Below, one piece after another: positions 16,309 to 23,940 of a stretch of 55,056 nt of DNA. The stretch is from Erysipelotrichaceae bacterium (GTDB taxonomy: Bacteria; Bacillota_I; Bacilli_A; Erysipelotrichales; Erysipelotrichaceae): the NCBI GenBank assembly GCA_015058875.1, contig SVBN01000012.1, positions 1 to 55,056 of the forward strand, written 5' to 3'. A program made the position numbers and the translations under genes. Every line of letters starts with the position of its first letter. Position 1 is the first letter of the stretch. The notes below the pieces were generated by a model, which did not search any database, was not told the origin of the DNA, and was given only the letters and a program-made list of their open reading frames with translations.

Positions 16309-17402
16309 AATCCGCCCCTTCTGCGCAGATATTCACACGCCGCCGATACGGCAAGGCATCCCCACATGCACATAACGGGAATCTGCGGAATTTCCTCTTC
16401 GTATTCATCGGTGATCTGCGCGGCTTCCATTGCCGGCTGGTTTTTAATGTCGCTGATAATTCGGGAAGGACTCCAGGAAGAAGATACCTGATAGACAATC
16501 CCTCCTGTTTTTTCCACGGAAGAGCGGAACAGATTCAGATTTCTGTCATATACGATCAGACGTTCCGAATCATAGGTTTCCTTCTCCGGGAAGATGCCGA
16601 ACACGGTCACATCATGTTCCGCAGCCATCTCTGATGCCTCATCGAGGGATACCAGCGGTTCACTCAATGCCCTTTCGTCATTGTCGGTCGTCATAATGAT
16701 GACTCTGGTTCTTTCCTCATCATCAATGTCCGGAAAACTGAACAGCGCCGATCCGAGACCTTCCCCGATCAAAGAACTGCCGCGTTCCGTATTATCCACC
16801 AGCGTTCCGGCGTCATAGTAATCCAGCTGCGTAATCAGCTTTTCATACTGCGCATATTCCGCATCCGTCAGCCAGATCTTGTATTCATATTCCCGCAGCT
16901 GTTTCTGCAGGGAGAAATACTCCCTGAGATCTTCCAGCCGCATCCGTATAAAGTCATAGTCATCGCACAGCGGCACATACAGCACCGTTGAGGTGTTGAA
17001 GATGGAAATGCCGAGTCTGTCACCCTTCAGACCGGAAATGATCTCTTCCAGCTGATCGATCACATCCTCGTTCAGATCACAGAGTGAATAGGATACATCC
17101 ATGCAGAGATAAATGTCCCTCTGCTTCAGTCTCGTATTGACAGTACGCTTTTCAAACGGACGTGCTGCCAGCACCAGCCCGCAGATCAGTGCTCCGGCAA
17201 TTCCTGCCAAAGCGGCGGTACGCAGAATCCGGCTCTTTCTGAGCGAAGCACGGAATACCGGATTATCTTCCAGAATCCATCCCATGGCGGAATGCACGGC
17301 ACCGGTGCCGTCAGGCTTTCTTCTGTGGGTAAGCATATAAACGATCGCAGCTGCAAGCACGATCAGTCCTGCCGCCAGGACCAGCGGATATCTCAGTTCC
17401 AT
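16305..17402 (-). CDS. VWA-domain membrane protein (BatA-like)
   Basis: A 365-aa protein with two N-terminal helices (LVLAAGLIVLAAAIVYML near residues 7-24, AALAGIAGALICGLVLA near 63-79) and a VWA domain from about residue 94 to 300. MIDAS is intact: DVSYS at the DxSxS position in YLCMDVSYSLCD, and TTDNDER supplies the later Asp. A helix near the C-terminus (MCMWGCLAVSAACEYL) holds it in the membrane. It overlaps its upstream neighbour by 10 bases and its downstream neighbour by 4, typical of stoichiometric complexes. The VWA face is expected to bind a protein partner through Mg2+; the partner is unknown. Confidence 0.83.
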   Translation of the reverse strand: MELRYPLVLAAGLIVLAAAIVYMLTHRRKPDGTGAVHSAMGWILEDNPVFRASLRKSRILRTAALAGIAGALICGLVLAARPFEKRTVNTRLKQRDIYLCMDVSYSLCDLNEDVIDQLEEIISGLKGDRLGISIFNTSTVLYVPLCDDYDFIRMRLEDLREYFSLQKQLREYEYKIWLTDAEYAQYEKLITQLDYYDAGTLVDNTERGSSLIGEGLGSALFSFPDIDDEERTRVIIMTTDNDERALSEPLVSLDEASEMAAEHDVTVFGIFPEKETYDSERLIVYDRNLNLFRSSVEKTGGIVYQVSSSWSPSRIISDIKNQPAMEAAQITDEYEEEIPQIPVMCMWGCLAVSAACEYLRRRGGL

Positions 17403-17851
17403 CTCCTGATCACCTCCGATGCTTCATGAACGGAAGAAATGAACCTGTCTTCCGCCTGCCGGGCAAATTCCGGCGCATAGTATTTTTCAATCATGGCAGG
17501 CAGATGATCCACTTTCTTTCTTCTCAGATCTTCCAGTGTCATGCGGTCTGCAGGGATGCCGGTCTTCTCTGCGGCATATTCCCTGACATACGCACTGAGC
17601 TGCTGGTAAGCATCCCGCACTGTGATCTGATTATTCAGATACCGGTTTTCCAGCTCCTGCAGTGCGGAAAGATAACGTGCTTTCAGATCCGCCGGTGTGC
17701 CGGAGACATCCGCATCTGTCACACCTGCAGTTCTGTCTGTTCTTCCGTATTTCAGCATGATGAAAACCGCTGCGCCTGCCAGCAGGATTCCCGCAAGCAG
17801 AACAAACAGCGAATATGACATCACATCCTGAAGTTCAACTGTAATTCTCAT
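17393..17851 (-). CDS. Single-helix membrane protein of the MoxR operon
   Basis: A 152-aa protein with a short N-terminal stretch, one membrane helix (SLFVLLAGILLAGAAVFIML near residues 14-33) and a helical cytoplasmic part with LSALQELENRYLNNQITVRDAYQQLS near residues 61-86. I do not recognise a named family. Its position between DUF58 and the first VWA gene, its size and its topology match the DUF4381-type protein of Bat operons elsewhere, so it may be the local equivalent. Only three bases separate it from the DUF58 stop, and it overlaps the VWA gene by 10 bases. Confidence 0.65.
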   Translation of the reverse strand: MRITVELQDVMSYSLFVLLAGILLAGAAVFIMLKYGRTDRTAGVTDADVSGTPADLKARYLSALQELENRYLNNQITVRDAYQQLSAYVREYAAEKTGIPADRMTLEDLRRKKVDHLPAMIEKYYAPEFARQAEDRFISSVHEASEVIRRWN

Positions 17852-17854
17852 ATG

Positions 17855-18709
17855 CTATCTCCGGAGTTCAAACAGCTCCGCAGTCTTTTCCAGTATTTCA
17901 TCCGCATTGCTCAGGGACATACTCCGCACGGCATGCTGTGCAAACAGTTTATTGCTTTCCGAAAGAATTTCGTCTCTGACCCGCATTTCTTCCTTTCTGA
18001 TTTCCGTATTCAGAAGATAGGCATCCGAGCTGTACATGCCGGAGCGGACGTCGATCGTATTGACTGCGCTTAAAAATGCATCTTCCGTGCGGATAATGAA
18101 CATCTCATTCCGGTATGCCGTTTCCGAAGGGAAATCCTTCAGCAGTTCCCGGCAGCCGTTCAGATCCGTAATTACAAACAGCAGGCATCTTCTGCGGATA
18201 TGCTCCGCATAGTATTTCAGCAGCTCACTGATGCTCTTTTCTCCTCTCCCGGCAAGATCCGCATAATGATTCATCATTCTCTGCAGATGGACATTCCCGG
18301 AACCGAACGGCATGAAATCAACCTGATCCGACGAACACAGCATCCCCTGGTCCGCCGACTGCCGGTTGAGCATATAGCCGATGGTGCCGAATGTTTTCAA
18401 TGCAAGTTCCTGCTTTGAAATGCCCTCGGGCGTATCGGCATCCATCGTTTTGCGGGAATCAATTACAAACAGCGTATGATATCTTTTCTCCGCGGAATTC
18501 CTTCTCACAAGGATCTCTCCGGCACGGGAGGATGCTTTCCAGTCGATATCACGGACACTGTCTCCTTCCGCATAGTCTCGCAGATCATCGAATTCCATTC
18601 CGTGACCGTGATAGACGGAAAGAAACTGCCCGTCGTTGATATTCATGCTGCGGCGCGAGATCTGCAGTTCCAGCGCCGTACTGATATCATCCAGAAGTAT
18701 ATATTCCAT
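17855..18709 (-). CDS. DUF58 protein of the MoxR operon
   Basis: A 284-aa cytoplasmic DUF58-family protein, a VWA-like fold that accompanies MoxR ATPases. The core motif is clear: GHGMEFDDLRDYAEGDSVRDIDW near residues 35-57, followed by SSRAGEILVRRN. LFVIDSRKTMDAD forms the VWA-like first strand and LLFVITDLNG a later strand. Unlike longer homologues it has no N-terminal membrane helices. The ATG at 18709 sits one base after the MoxR stop (TAA-C-ATG), which rules out the earlier in-frame start at 18745. It probably bridges MoxR and the membrane VWA proteins. Confidence 0.87.
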   Translation of the reverse strand: MEYILLDDISTALELQISRRSMNINDGQFLSVYHGHGMEFDDLRDYAEGDSVRDIDWKASSRAGEILVRRNSAEKRYHTLFVIDSRKTMDADTPEGISKQELALKTFGTIGYMLNRQSADQGMLCSSDQVDFMPFGSGNVHLQRMMNHYADLAGRGEKSISELLKYYAEHIRRRCLLFVITDLNGCRELLKDFPSETAYRNEMFIIRTEDAFLSAVNTIDVRSGMYSSDAYLLNTEIRKEEMRVRDEILSESNKLFAQHAVRSMSLSNADEILEKTAELFELRR

Positions 18710-18710
18710 G

Positions 18711-19709
18711 TTACGGCGTCCTGATCCCATCAAAGAACAGATCAATCATCTGTTCCGGCGTCACTTTATCCGCGACTGCCGCATAGCTCAGGGAAATACG
18801 GTGCCGGAGTACGCCGTAGCGCACTGCTTTCACATCTTCGGGAATCACATAGGTGCGTCCGGCAGACAGCGCTCTGACCTTGGCTGTTTTCATCAGGGCA
18901 ATCGATGCACGCGGAGATGCACCGAGGCGTACATATCTTGCGATATCGGGATTTCCGGTCAGCTCCGGATGTCTTGTCGCATTGACTGCTTCGGCAATAT
19001 ATTTCACGATCGATTCATCGATATAGATTTTCGAAACGATCTCCTGTGTTCTGCGGATATCCGATGCATTCAGAACCGCTTTTGTCATCGGAATCTCATG
19101 TTCATTCAGGCGCATGATCTTCGCTTCTTCCTCAACGGAAGGATATGTCAGCTTCTCCTTGATCAGGAAACGATCGGTCTGCGCTTCGGAAAGAAGATAT
19201 GTCCCTTCCTGCTCAATCGGATTCTGGGTTGCGATCACAATAAACAGATCTTCCGGCATGTGGTAGGAAGTTCCGCCGATTGTTACCTGCTTTTCCTGCA
19301 TTGCCTCCAGCATAGCTGACTGGGTCTTTGCGGAAGAACGGTTGATTTCATCCACCAATACAAAGTTTGCGAATACCGGTCCGAGCACGGTTTCAAATTT
19401 GCCGGTGTCCTGACGGTAGATCTGCGTACCGGTAATATCTCCGGGAAGCAGATCCGGCGTGCACTGAATTCTTGAAAAGCTCGCATTGACGGCATTTGCC
19501 ATTGCCTTGGCTGCGGATGTCTTGGCAAGACCCGGCACAGATTCAATCAGTACATGGCCGTCTGCCAGAATCGCCGTGATCAGGGCGTCTTTCAGATGGT
19601 CCTGGCCTACGACATTGCGGTGATAATACTCGGAAAGACTGCGGATTACGTGTGCTGCGAATTCCGTCTCTTCCGAAGTGATCAGAGGTGTTCTGTTTAC
19701 TTCTGTCAT
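18711..19709 (-). CDS. MoxR-family AAA+ ATPase
   Basis: Cytoplasmic AAA+ chaperone-like ATPase of 332 aa. The Walker A region is ESVPGLAKTSAAKAM near residues 56-70 (Pro-Gly-Leu-Ala-Lys-Thr, the MoxR variant). Walker B is FVLVDEINRSSAKTQSA near 116-132. Sensor 1 is VIATQNPIEQEGTYLLSEAQ near 160-179, and a lid domain follows with LGASPRASIALMKTAKVRA. It leads a six-gene operon (MoxR, DUF58, single-helix protein, two VWA proteins, TPR protein) in which every junction overlaps or is within three bases. MoxR proteins mature or remodel VWA-protein complexes. The ribosome site AAAGGA is present; the promoter was not found with confidence. Confidence 0.92.
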   Translation of the reverse strand: MTEVNRTPLITSEETEFAAHVIRSLSEYYHRNVVGQDHLKDALITAILADGHVLIESVPGLAKTSAAKAMANAVNASFSRIQCTPDLLPGDITGTQIYRQDTGKFETVLGPVFANFVLVDEINRSSAKTQSAMLEAMQEKQVTIGGTSYHMPEDLFIVIATQNPIEQEGTYLLSEAQTDRFLIKEKLTYPSVEEEAKIMRLNEHEIPMTKAVLNASDIRRTQEIVSKIYIDESIVKYIAEAVNATRHPELTGNPDIARYVRLGASPRASIALMKTAKVRALSAGRTYVIPEDVKAVRYGVLRHRISLSYAAVADKVTPEQMIDLFFDGIRTP

Positions 19710-19735
19710 TTTTCAAAAATCCTTTCCCTCATATA

Positions 19736-19764
19736 CAGGAAAACCGGCAGGATACCGGTTTTCT
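19736..19764 (-). terminator. Terminator after the holin-like gene
   Basis: The stem AAAACCGG / CCGGTTTT (19740-19747 with 19755-19762). The T-run on the minus strand is part of the stem and short, so efficiency may be moderate. Confidence 0.65.
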
Positions 19765-19794
19765 TCATCTCAGATTGTCCGGTAAAAGTGTGAT

Positions 19795-20139
19795 TCAGTC
19801 ATCCTTCAGCAGATCTTCAACCAGTCCGTTCACAAGTGCCAGACAGACGGAGGCTATAACCGCTGAAAAGAAGGAACCGATGTATGCACCGCTGGATAAG
19901 GAAAATGCCATCATCAGAACGAGTGCATTTACCAGCAGTGAGAAGAAACCGAGCGTCAGTAAAGAAACCGGCAGAGTCAGCGCCTTCAGAACAGGACGTA
20001 CGGTACTGTTGAGAAGCGCAAGAAAGAACGCTGTCGTGATCAGTGAGCTCAGGCTGCGGAACGCGATGCTTGAAAACAGGATGTCAATCACCCAGAGAGA
20101 TATCGCTTCCACAATCACATTTCGAATCAGTTTTTTCAT
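19795..20139 (-). CDS. Four-helix phage holin family protein (YvlD type)
   Basis: A 114-aa membrane protein with four predicted helices (near residues 5-25, 28-50, 55-78, 85-108), including the segment LNSTVRPVLKALTLPVSLLTLGFF that marks the Phage_holin_4_2/YvlD family. Despite the family name these are ordinary chromosomal proteins, linked to envelope homeostasis in Bacillus. The C-terminus is acidic (VEDLLKDD). There is no ribosome site: an extended -10 box lies six bases before the ATG, so the mRNA is probably leaderless. It stands upstream of the MoxR operon with a terminator between them. Confidence 0.85.
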   Translation of the reverse strand: MKKLIRNVIVEAISLWVIDILFSSIAFRSLSSLITTAFFLALLNSTVRPVLKALTLPVSLLTLGFFSLLVNALVLMMAFSLSSGAYIGSFFSAVIASVCLALVNGLVEDLLKDD

Positions 20140-20145
20140 ACCTGA

Positions 20146-20154
20146 ATTTTATCA
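20146..20154 (-). promoter_or_regulatory. Extended -10 promoter giving a leaderless holin-like mRNA
   Basis: TGATAAAAT on the minus strand, then six bases, then the ATG at 20139. Same geometry as the D,D-carboxypeptidase promoter at 22564-22572. Confidence 0.65.
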
Positions 20155-20220
20155 TGCTGTATTCCCGATAACATGCATTCTTATAATTTCACACAATCTT
20201 CAGACAATAACGCAATCCTG

Positions 20221-20249
20221 TTGTATGGGCTGAAAGATCCCGTTAAAAT
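20221..20249 (+). promoter_or_regulatory. Promoter of the ROK kinase gene
   Basis: TTGTAT (20221-20226), a 17-bp spacer and TAAAAT (20244-20249). Here a normal leader of about 25 bases with an AGGAG ribosome site follows, in contrast to the leaderless genes nearby. Confidence 0.68.
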
Positions 20250-20279
20250 GAAGACAGACAGAAAACAGGAGTACACATA

Positions 20280-21170
20280 ATGAAAAAATATCTCGCGCTG
20301 GATGTCGGCGGCAGCTCTGTGAAGTATGCCGTCATGACACAGAATCTCGAATTCCTGGAACACGGAAAAGTACTGATTTCCACAGAATCAAAAGAGGAAC
20401 TATTCGGACCGCTGAAGGAACTGTTCGATCAGTACCATGAAGGAATTGAAGGCGTTGCCATGTCCATTCCCGGCATGCTGGACCGTCACAGAGGATTCGC
20501 TTATACCGGCGGTGCATTCCGCTGGATTTCCAATATGGAATACGCAAAGGAACTGGAAGAACTGTTCGGCGCACCGGTCACCATCTGCAACGACGCCAAG
20601 GCAGCCGCAATGGCAGAAATGGGATACGGAAACCTTCAGGGAATCGATAATGCTGTAGTCATTATTCTGGGTACTGGTATCGGCGGCGCCGTCGTTGCCA
20701 ACGGACAGTTGCTGGACGGAAAGCACTTCTCGGCAGGAGAATTCTCTTCCCTGCGCGGTGATTATCTCCAGCGGGAAGAAGATAAGGGAGACCGCTTTGC
20801 CAGCACCAACGGAATCCGCGGCGTTATGAAAGTCATGAAGGAATATACCGGACTGGACGATATCGATGCCCTTCAGGCATTCCGTATGATCCGTGATGGA
20901 AATGAACAGGCGCTTGCCGCAATGAATCATTACTGCGATATGCTTGCCTTCCACATCTACAATCTCCAGGTTGTCATTGATGCCGACCGGTTTGTGATCG
21001 GCGGGGGAATCTCCAATGAGCCGATGTTCATCGGAATGGTAAATGAAGCAGTCGACCGTATCTTCAGCACAGGAAGAATCCCCAGACCTGAAGTCATCAA
21101 CTGCAGGTTCCTGAGTGATGCCAACCTGATCGGTGCGGTATATAACTTCCGGGAACTGAAGGAAAGCTGA
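20280..21170 (+). CDS. ROK-family sugar kinase
   Basis: Cytoplasmic kinase of the ROK (repressor-ORF-kinase) family, 296 aa, using ATP to phosphorylate a hexose or amino sugar. The ATP loop LDVGGSSVKYAV is at residues 7-18, and CNDAKAAAMAEMGYG near 102-116 carries the catalytic Asp. VVIILGTGIGGAVVANGQLL near 126-145 is the ROK signature. The zinc-binding CxCGxxGC motif of glucokinase-type ROK proteins is absent: the region reads GEFSSLRGDYLQREED. No DNA-binding domain is present, so it is a kinase rather than a repressor. The substrate is undetermined. It is a single gene with its own promoter and a shared terminator. Confidence 0.87.
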   Translation: MKKYLALDVGGSSVKYAVMTQNLEFLEHGKVLISTESKEELFGPLKELFDQYHEGIEGVAMSIPGMLDRHRGFAYTGGAFRWISNMEYAKELEELFGAPVTICNDAKAAAMAEMGYGNLQGIDNAVVIILGTGIGGAVVANGQLLDGKHFSAGEFSSLRGDYLQREEDKGDRFASTNGIRGVMKVMKEYTGLDDIDALQAFRMIRDGNEQALAAMNHYCDMLAFHIYNLQVVIDADRFVIGGGISNEPMFIGMVNEAVDRIFSTGRIPRPEVINCRFLSDANLIGAVYNFRELKES

Positions 21171-21184
21171 AACTCTCACACCTC

Positions 21185-21247
21185 ACAAAAAGACGGTACC
21201 GGCTGTCCGTATATCGGATCAGTCAGTACCGTTTTATCATGTATTGA
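21185..21247. terminator. Bidirectional terminator between ROK kinase and dacA
   Basis: A long hairpin with outer stem ACGGTAC / GTACCGT (21193-21199 with 21236-21242) and an inner CCG/CGG pairing. T-runs flank it on both strands (TTTTATC on plus, CTTTTTG on minus). Confidence 0.75.
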
Positions 21248-21252
21248 TCGAA

Positions 21253-22557
21253 TTAGGCCGGAGGCGCAAGCAGACGGTGAATCATCTTCAGGAAGATTCT
21301 GAGGATAAACAATGCAAGCACGCCGATGCATGCATAATCGAAATATAATCTTGCCTTGGGACCGAGCGTCGCTGCGGCGCTTGTATCATATAATGTGACT
21401 TCCTTGTTCATCGGAGCCGTTCCGACCATCAGATCATCCAGATAGAATACGACATCTGCGGTGATGACATCCGGATTGGTTTCCGTTTCATTATTCACAA
21501 CAGCTTCCGCTCTCATCGTGGAGGCATCCAGTCCCGCCGGAAGCAGTACATGGTAATCACTGCTTACCGTGAAATGAATATCCGCTACATGCTTCTTGTT
21601 TTTATATACTTCCACAAACTTCTCGCCGATATCTGCACTGCTGAAGGAAACAGACTGGAAATTGGTGAAGCCGTATTCAAACATCGATGCGATGTCTTTG
21701 TATGCCAGATCCGCATTCTGTTCACCCAGCACGACCGCTATCAGTTCCATGCCATTCTGCTTTGCGGTGGCCGCAAGGCTGAACCCGCCGTCTGCGGTAT
21801 TGCCGATCTTTCCCCCGGTTACTGTTTCCAGATAATATCCCGTTTTTCTCAGCAATGCGCAGTCATTGACCAGGTTTCTGGAAACCCCGGTCAGATTGGT
21901 CGGAGGAATTGAATAGGACGGTGCTCCGAACAGGGTCCGGAACTGCTCGTTCTGCATTGCTTTTCTTAAAAGCAATGCCGTATCGTGTGCGCTGGAATAA
22001 TTCTCGGCGTTATGAATTCCGAACGGATTCTGATAATTCGTATGATTCATGCCGAGGGATGAAGCGGTATTGTTCATCCGGTTGATAAACTCAGCCTGAT
22101 TGGCGCTGACCCCTTCCGCCAGCATTGCGGCCGCGTCGTTCGCACTCGCAATCATTGCGGCGTATTCCACGCTTTCCGCAGTCATGGTTTCTCCCTGTTC
22201 AAACCAGAGGACGCCGAAGCTGTGATCATATGTCTCAAACGCTTCCGCAGACATCGTCAGTTCCTTCTGCGGGCTCAGGTTCTCCGTCGCAAGATATACC
22301 GTCATCAGCTTAGTCAGGCTGGCAGGATCCAGCTGCTTGTCCTTGTCCTGTTCAAACAGAACATTGCCCGATGTCATGTCCACAAGCACGGCCGACTGGG
22401 CATTGACGGAATATGCAGGTTCCGGTTCCGGCGTTTCTTCCGGAATCACGGAAGCCTCAGGCTCCGGAGATGCTTCCGGATCCGGTGTCTCTTCTTCAGC
22501 GTATGCAGGCGTCAGAACCATGCAGAATATACAGAATAAATAAAACAGTTTTTTCAT
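21253..22557 (-). CDS. D-alanyl-D-alanine carboxypeptidase (PBP5-like)
   Basis: Exported low-molecular-weight penicillin-binding protein (434 aa) that trims the terminal D-Ala of peptidoglycan stem peptides. Signal peptide is residues 1-20, then a Pro/Glu-rich linker to about residue 48. The catalytic Ser is in DPASLTKLMTVY (SxxK) and the second motif SAND follows (SxN). The third motif, normally KTG, reads KIG in TGGKIGNTADGG. A C-terminal beta domain and a membrane helix (ACIGVLALFILRIFLKMI) anchor it, unlike the amphipathic tail of classical PBP5. It lacks a ribosome site; an extended -10 lies six bases before the ATG. It ends at the shared bidirectional terminator. Confidence 0.9.
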   Translation of the reverse strand: MKKLFYLFCIFCMVLTPAYAEEETPDPEASPEPEASVIPEETPEPEPAYSVNAQSAVLVDMTSGNVLFEQDKDKQLDPASLTKLMTVYLATENLSPQKELTMSAEAFETYDHSFGVLWFEQGETMTAESVEYAAMIASANDAAAMLAEGVSANQAEFINRMNNTASSLGMNHTNYQNPFGIHNAENYSSAHDTALLLRKAMQNEQFRTLFGAPSYSIPPTNLTGVSRNLVNDCALLRKTGYYLETVTGGKIGNTADGGFSLAATAKQNGMELIAVVLGEQNADLAYKDIASMFEYGFTNFQSVSFSSADIGEKFVEVYKNKKHVADIHFTVSSDYHVLLPAGLDASTMRAEAVVNNETETNPDVITADVVFYLDDLMVGTAPMNKEVTLYDTSAAATLGPKARLYFDYACIGVLALFILRIFLKMIHRLLAPPA

Positions 22558-22563
22558 ACGGTC

Positions 22564-22572
22564 ATTTTAACA
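22564..22572 (-). promoter_or_regulatory. Extended -10 promoter giving a leaderless D,D-carboxypeptidase mRNA
   Basis: TGTTAAAAT on the minus strand, then six bases (GACCGT), then the ATG at 22557. No Shine-Dalgarno can fit. Confidence 0.65.
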
Positions 22573-22609
22573 CCCACGCATGCAAAAAGGCAGTGAATGT
22601 ATGATTTTC

Positions 22610-22638
22610 GCACATGAAAAGAGCACCTTGCTCTTTTC
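22610..22638 (-). terminator. Terminator after the Pro/Glu/His-rich gene
   Basis: Perfect 10-bp stem GAAAAGAGCA / TGCTCTTTTC (22616-22625 with 22629-22638) with a 3-base loop. The 3' T-run is contained in the stem. Confidence 0.65.
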
Positions 22639-22669
22639 ATACATATCTTCCGGACAGGGCAATATGATG

Positions 22670-22906
22670 TCAGGCCTGGTGTTCTTCTGTGTCAGATGGG
22701 AGTTCTTCCGTTGTTTCTTCCGGTTTTTCCTCAGGGGATCCTTCCGGCCGTTCACCGTGCGGAGGTTTCGGACCTCCGTGATGAGGTCCGTGAGAGCCTC
22801 CGTGCGGCGGCTTTCCGCCTTCCGGCTTTTCCGGAGCACCTTCCGGTTTTTCGGGCATTTCAGGAGTTTCGGTAATTTCTTCGGGATTCTTGATTTCTTC
22901 TTCCAT
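22670..22906 (-). CDS. Pro/Glu/His-rich disordered small protein
   Basis: I do not recognise a family. The 78-aa protein is almost entirely low complexity. An N-terminal acidic part has repeated PExPEKPEG-like units (residues 11-30). The centre is rich in Gly, His and Pro (KPPHGGSHGPHHGG, with six His between residues 35 and 49). A Glu-rich tail follows. It has no cysteine, no signal peptide and no membrane helix, so it should be cytoplasmic and unfolded. GAGGAA sits ten bases before the ATG and a terminator follows, which supports it as a real gene. The His cluster could hold Ni2+ or Zn2+, but that is a guess. It is divergent from the hydrolase at 23069. Confidence 0.6.
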   Translation of the reverse strand: MEEEIKNPEEITETPEMPEKPEGAPEKPEGGKPPHGGSHGPHHGGPKPPHGERPEGSPEEKPEETTEELPSDTEEHQA

Positions 22907-23068
22907 GGTTCTTATTTCCTCTTTTTCAATAATGTCAGGAGATATGTAATTGCATTATTTTATCTCAGAATTCTGCGAGCCTGAAATGAAGGAAATGTGA
23001 ATTTTATCTGAATTCTTCCCTGCCCGGGATATACTGTATCTGACAGGTTTCAGGAGATTCGAAATGAT

Positions 23069-23887
23069 ATGAAAATGTTATTCAATGCAGTAAACGGCTG
23101 CGTGCCTATCGGAAACACAGAAATGGAATATGTTTCCTTCGGATACGGAAACAGAGTGCTGGTACTCCTTCCCGGACTTTCCGACGGGCTTGCGAGCGTT
23201 AAGGGAAAAGCCCTTCTGCTTGCACCGCCCTACCGGCAGTTTTTCAAAGAGTACACCGTATATATGTTCAGCCGGAAAAACAGCATGCCCGAAGGCTATT
23301 CCATCCGCGATATGGCACATGATCAGGCGGAGGCACTGAAGCAGCTGGGTATTTCCTGCATCAGTCTGCTCGGCGTATCCGAAGGCGGCATGATCGCCCA
23401 GTATTTTGCGGCGGATTATCCGGAAATGACGGAAAAGCTGGTACTGGCAGTCACTTCTCCGAAAGCGGATGACATGGTCAGGGAAAATCTGACGAGATGG
23501 ACCCGGTATGCGGAAGAGGGAAATCACAGGCAGCTGATGATTGATACTGCCGAACAAAGCTATTCCGAAGCATACCTGAAGAAGTTCCGGCTGATGTATC
23601 CTCTCATCGGACTGGTCGGGAAACCGGAAACATATGACCGCTTTCTTATCAACGTTCAGGCTATCCTGCATTTTGATGCATCGGATATTCTGAACCAGAT
23701 AACATGTCCGACATTGATCATCGGCGGCGAAAAGGATCAGATCGTCGGCAGCGGTGCTTCATATGCTCTGCATAAGGCAATTGCAGGCAGTCAGCTGTTT
23801 ATCTATGAAGGACTGGGCCATGCGGCCTATGAAGAAGCTTCGGACTTCAACAGCAGAATTTATCGTTTCCTGCAAAATGAAAACTGA
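23069..23887 (+). CDS. Alpha/beta hydrolase
   Basis: Cytoplasmic alpha/beta-hydrolase fold enzyme, 272 aa. The nucleophile elbow GVSEGG (in ISLLGVSEGGMIAQYFA) is near residues 97-110. IGGEKDQIVG near 220 supplies the acid, and the C-terminal YEGLGHAAYEE supplies the His. An N-terminal VLLPGLSDG takes the oxyanion-loop position. There is no signal peptide. AGGAG lies about twelve bases before the ATG; a minimal ATG-ATA-TGA open frame just upstream overlaps the start. Such enzymes hydrolyse esters or lactones; the substrate is not predictable. It is a single gene closed by the terminator at 23917-23940. Confidence 0.82.
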   Translation: MKMLFNAVNGCVPIGNTEMEYVSFGYGNRVLVLLPGLSDGLASVKGKALLLAPPYRQFFKEYTVYMFSRKNSMPEGYSIRDMAHDQAEALKQLGISCISLLGVSEGGMIAQYFAADYPEMTEKLVLAVTSPKADDMVRENLTRWTRYAEEGNHRQLMIDTAEQSYSEAYLKKFRLMYPLIGLVGKPETYDRFLINVQAILHFDASDILNQITCPTLIIGGEKDQIVGSGASYALHKAIAGSQLFIYEGLGHAAYEEASDFNSRIYRFLQNEN

Positions 23888-23916
23888 GAACAGATTGTTC
23901 TGTCCCCAGTTATCCG

Positions 23917-23940
23917 AACCGGATCATTCCGGTTTTTATT
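23917..23940 (+). terminator. Terminator after the alpha/beta hydrolase
   Basis: The stem AACCGG / CCGGTT (23917-23922 with 23929-23934) followed by T-rich sequence on the plus strand. It overlaps the stop codon of the convergent ATPase gene. Confidence 0.7.

Noticed and set aside
19795..20139. Prophage holin
   Set aside because: There are no phage genes around it. The family name is historical; YvlD-like proteins are ordinary chromosomal membrane proteins.
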